DNA of 64,000 nucleotides. Origin: Roseibium suaedae (lineage in GTDB: Bacteria; Pseudomonadota; Alphaproteobacteria; Rhizobiales; Stappiaceae). The stretch lies in contig NZ_FRBW01000002.1 in assembly GCF_900142725.1 (NCBI RefSeq), positions 372,001-436,000 on the forward strand, given 5' to 3'. Shown piece by piece: positions 63,000 to 64,000 of the stretch (positions are counted from its first letter, which is position 1; the number at the start of each line of letters is the position of its first letter). A program made the position numbers and the translations under genes. The notes beneath the pieces are model-generated. The model saw nothing but the letters and a program-made list of their open reading frames with translations, ran no database searches and was not told where the DNA came from.

Positions 63000-63953
63000 A
63001 TGACAGAAACGATGACAGCGACGTCCCTCCCCGGTTCCATCGACGACACCTTTGCCCTTCTGGAGAGCGCCGGCTATGTCGCAGACCGGTCGCTGTCCAC
63101 CGTTCTGCATCTGGCACTCAGAATGAAACGCCCGCTGTTCCTGGAAGGGGAAGCCGGCGTCGGCAAGACGGAGATCGCTAAGGTTCTTTCACAGACCCTC
63201 GGCCGGGATCTGATCCGTCTGCAATGCTACGAGGGTCTGGATATCGCTTCCGCCGTCTATGAGTGGAACTATCCGGCGCAGATGGTGGAGATCCGCGTGG
63301 CGGAAGCTGCCGGTGACACAGGACACGACGAACTCTCCCGCTCGATCTTCGACGACCGCTTCCTGATCAAGCGGCCGGTTCTTCAAGCGCTCCAGCCCCA
63401 TGCGGGCGGTGCGCCCGTGCTGCTGATCGACGAACTGGACCGGGCAGACGAAGCCTTCGAGGCCTTTCTGCTCGAGGTCCTTTCCGACAATCAGGTGACC
63501 ATTCCGGAGCTTGGCACGATCAAGGCTGCCGAACCACCGATTGTCATCATCACCACCAACCGGACCCGCGAGATCCATGACGCCCTGAAGCGCCGCTGCC
63601 TCTATCACTGGGTTGATTACCCGGATGCCGCCCGGGAACTGGAAATCGTCCGCCGGAAGGTTCCGGGTGCCTCCCAGAGGCTCAGCGAAGAGATCGTCGC
63701 CTTCGTCCAGAAACTTCGGACCGAAGAGGATCTCTTCAAGCAGCCGGGTGTGGCCGAGACACTCGACTGGGCCACGGCTCTCAGCGAGCTCAACGAGATC
63801 GCCCTCGATCCGGACATGGCCTCCGACACGCTCGGTGTTCTGCTGAAATACCAGGACGACATCGAGCGCGTGCGCGGCTCCAAGGTGCGCAAGATGGTCG
63901 AGGATATCCGCAAGTCCGACCCCACCCCGAAGACCTCCATGCCTGCGATCTGA
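63000..63953 (+). CDS. MoxR/CoxD-type AAA+ ATPase
   Basis: A 317-aa MoxR-family ATPase. Walker A GEAGVGKTEIAKV, Walker B PVLLIDELDRADEAFEAFLL, sensor 1 TTNRTRE and CLYHWVDYPDAARELEIVRR. LQCYEGLDIASAVYEWNYPA is typical of the CoxD-like branch. These chaperones work with a VWA-domain protein encoded next door to mature metalloenzymes or other complexes; a gene starts 3 bp after this one. The ATG at 63000 was chosen; an alternative lies four codons on. Confidence 0.9.
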   Translation: MTETMTATSLPGSIDDTFALLESAGYVADRSLSTVLHLALRMKRPLFLEGEAGVGKTEIAKVLSQTLGRDLIRLQCYEGLDIASAVYEWNYPAQMVEIRVAEAAGDTGHDELSRSIFDDRFLIKRPVLQALQPHAGGAPVLLIDELDRADEAFEAFLLEVLSDNQVTIPELGTIKAAEPPIVIITTNRTREIHDALKRRCLYHWVDYPDAARELEIVRRKVPGASQRLSEEIVAFVQKLRTEEDLFKQPGVAETLDWATALSELNEIALDPDMASDTLGVLLKYQDDIERVRGSKVRKMVEDIRKSDPTPKTSMPAI

Positions 63954-63956
63954 GAC

Positions 63957-64000
63957 ATGATAACAGCGTTCAGCAGTTACCGTTTTCCGGCTCTCTCGCC
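63957..64000 (+). CDS. Start of a gene cut by the window end (identity unknown)
   Basis: An ATG 3 bp after the MoxR stop opens MITAFSSYRFPALS and runs off the window. By the usual MoxR neighbourhood it could be a VWA (CoxE-like) protein, but 14 residues do not allow a call. Confidence 0.35.
   Translation, partial: MITAFSSYRFPALS

Overview
The window is a GC-rich stretch of alphaproteobacterial chromosome. The best fit is the Hyphomicrobiales, in the Stappia/Roseibium/Pannonibacter neighbourhood. That placement is inferred from gene content: DUF2336, DUF3126, DUF2007, PAS_5 and PilZ proteins, a Usg protein, a BTLCP-type cysteine peptidase, PPDK, CtrA-type TTAA-N7-TTAA boxes, a RirA-type iron box (TGA-N9-TCA) and GANTC (CcrM) sites. 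There are two tRNA genes (Thr-TGT and Leu-TAA), no rRNA, no intact insertion sequence and no CRISPR array.

Layout. 1-7.8 kb: the 3' part of rlmB, then an iron/heme region. On the minus strand it has an IsdG/HmuQ-like heme monooxygenase, a siderophore-binding protein and a VOC protein behind an iron box. On the plus strand it has a complete FecBCDE-type importer. Between the two halves are tRNA-Thr and a stretch of gene fragments: a phage-type DNA methylase tail, a truncated SDR and a possible truncated AraC-type regulator. 7.9-12.3 kb: two large minus-strand genes of unknown function, a ~919-aa protein and a 536-aa protein ending in a GHH-type nuclease-like domain. 13-15.6 kb: a TonB-dependent receptor. 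Iron import therefore brackets the unknown pair.

15.8-31.5 kb is mostly housekeeping: nadK, an Hpt protein, DUF2336, a CtrA-box-linked lytic transglycosylase, flavin reductase, nitroreductase, thrS, a chemotaxis receptor, yidD, an IscU-like scaffold, folE, hisI, a CBS-domain protein and a rhomboid protease. 32-45 kb: signalling proteins (PAS_5, double PilZ, BTLCP), gamma carbonic anhydrase, cysE, a crotonase, two alpha/beta hydrolases, a zinc-finger protein, an FAD monooxygenase, CinA-N, gpt and a lipoprotein L,D-transpeptidase. 45-64 kb: sfsA, trkH, a YafK-type L,D-transpeptidase, tRNA-Leu, map, radC, a CHASE4-GGDEF-EAL protein, meaB, ppdK, a TPR protein, ispE, a polyprenyl synthase, a methyltransferase, usg, a cytochrome c and a MoxR ATPase.

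The most unusual items are the 7.9-12.3 kb pair; the fragment-rich zone beside tRNA-Thr; nine GANTC sites packed into a 214-bp convergent intergenic region; a perfect 45-bp inverted repeat at 33.4-33.6 kb; and a palindromic repeat element lying between two copies of one terminator hairpin at 44.8-45.0 kb. All family calls were made by eye. No database search or structure prediction was run.
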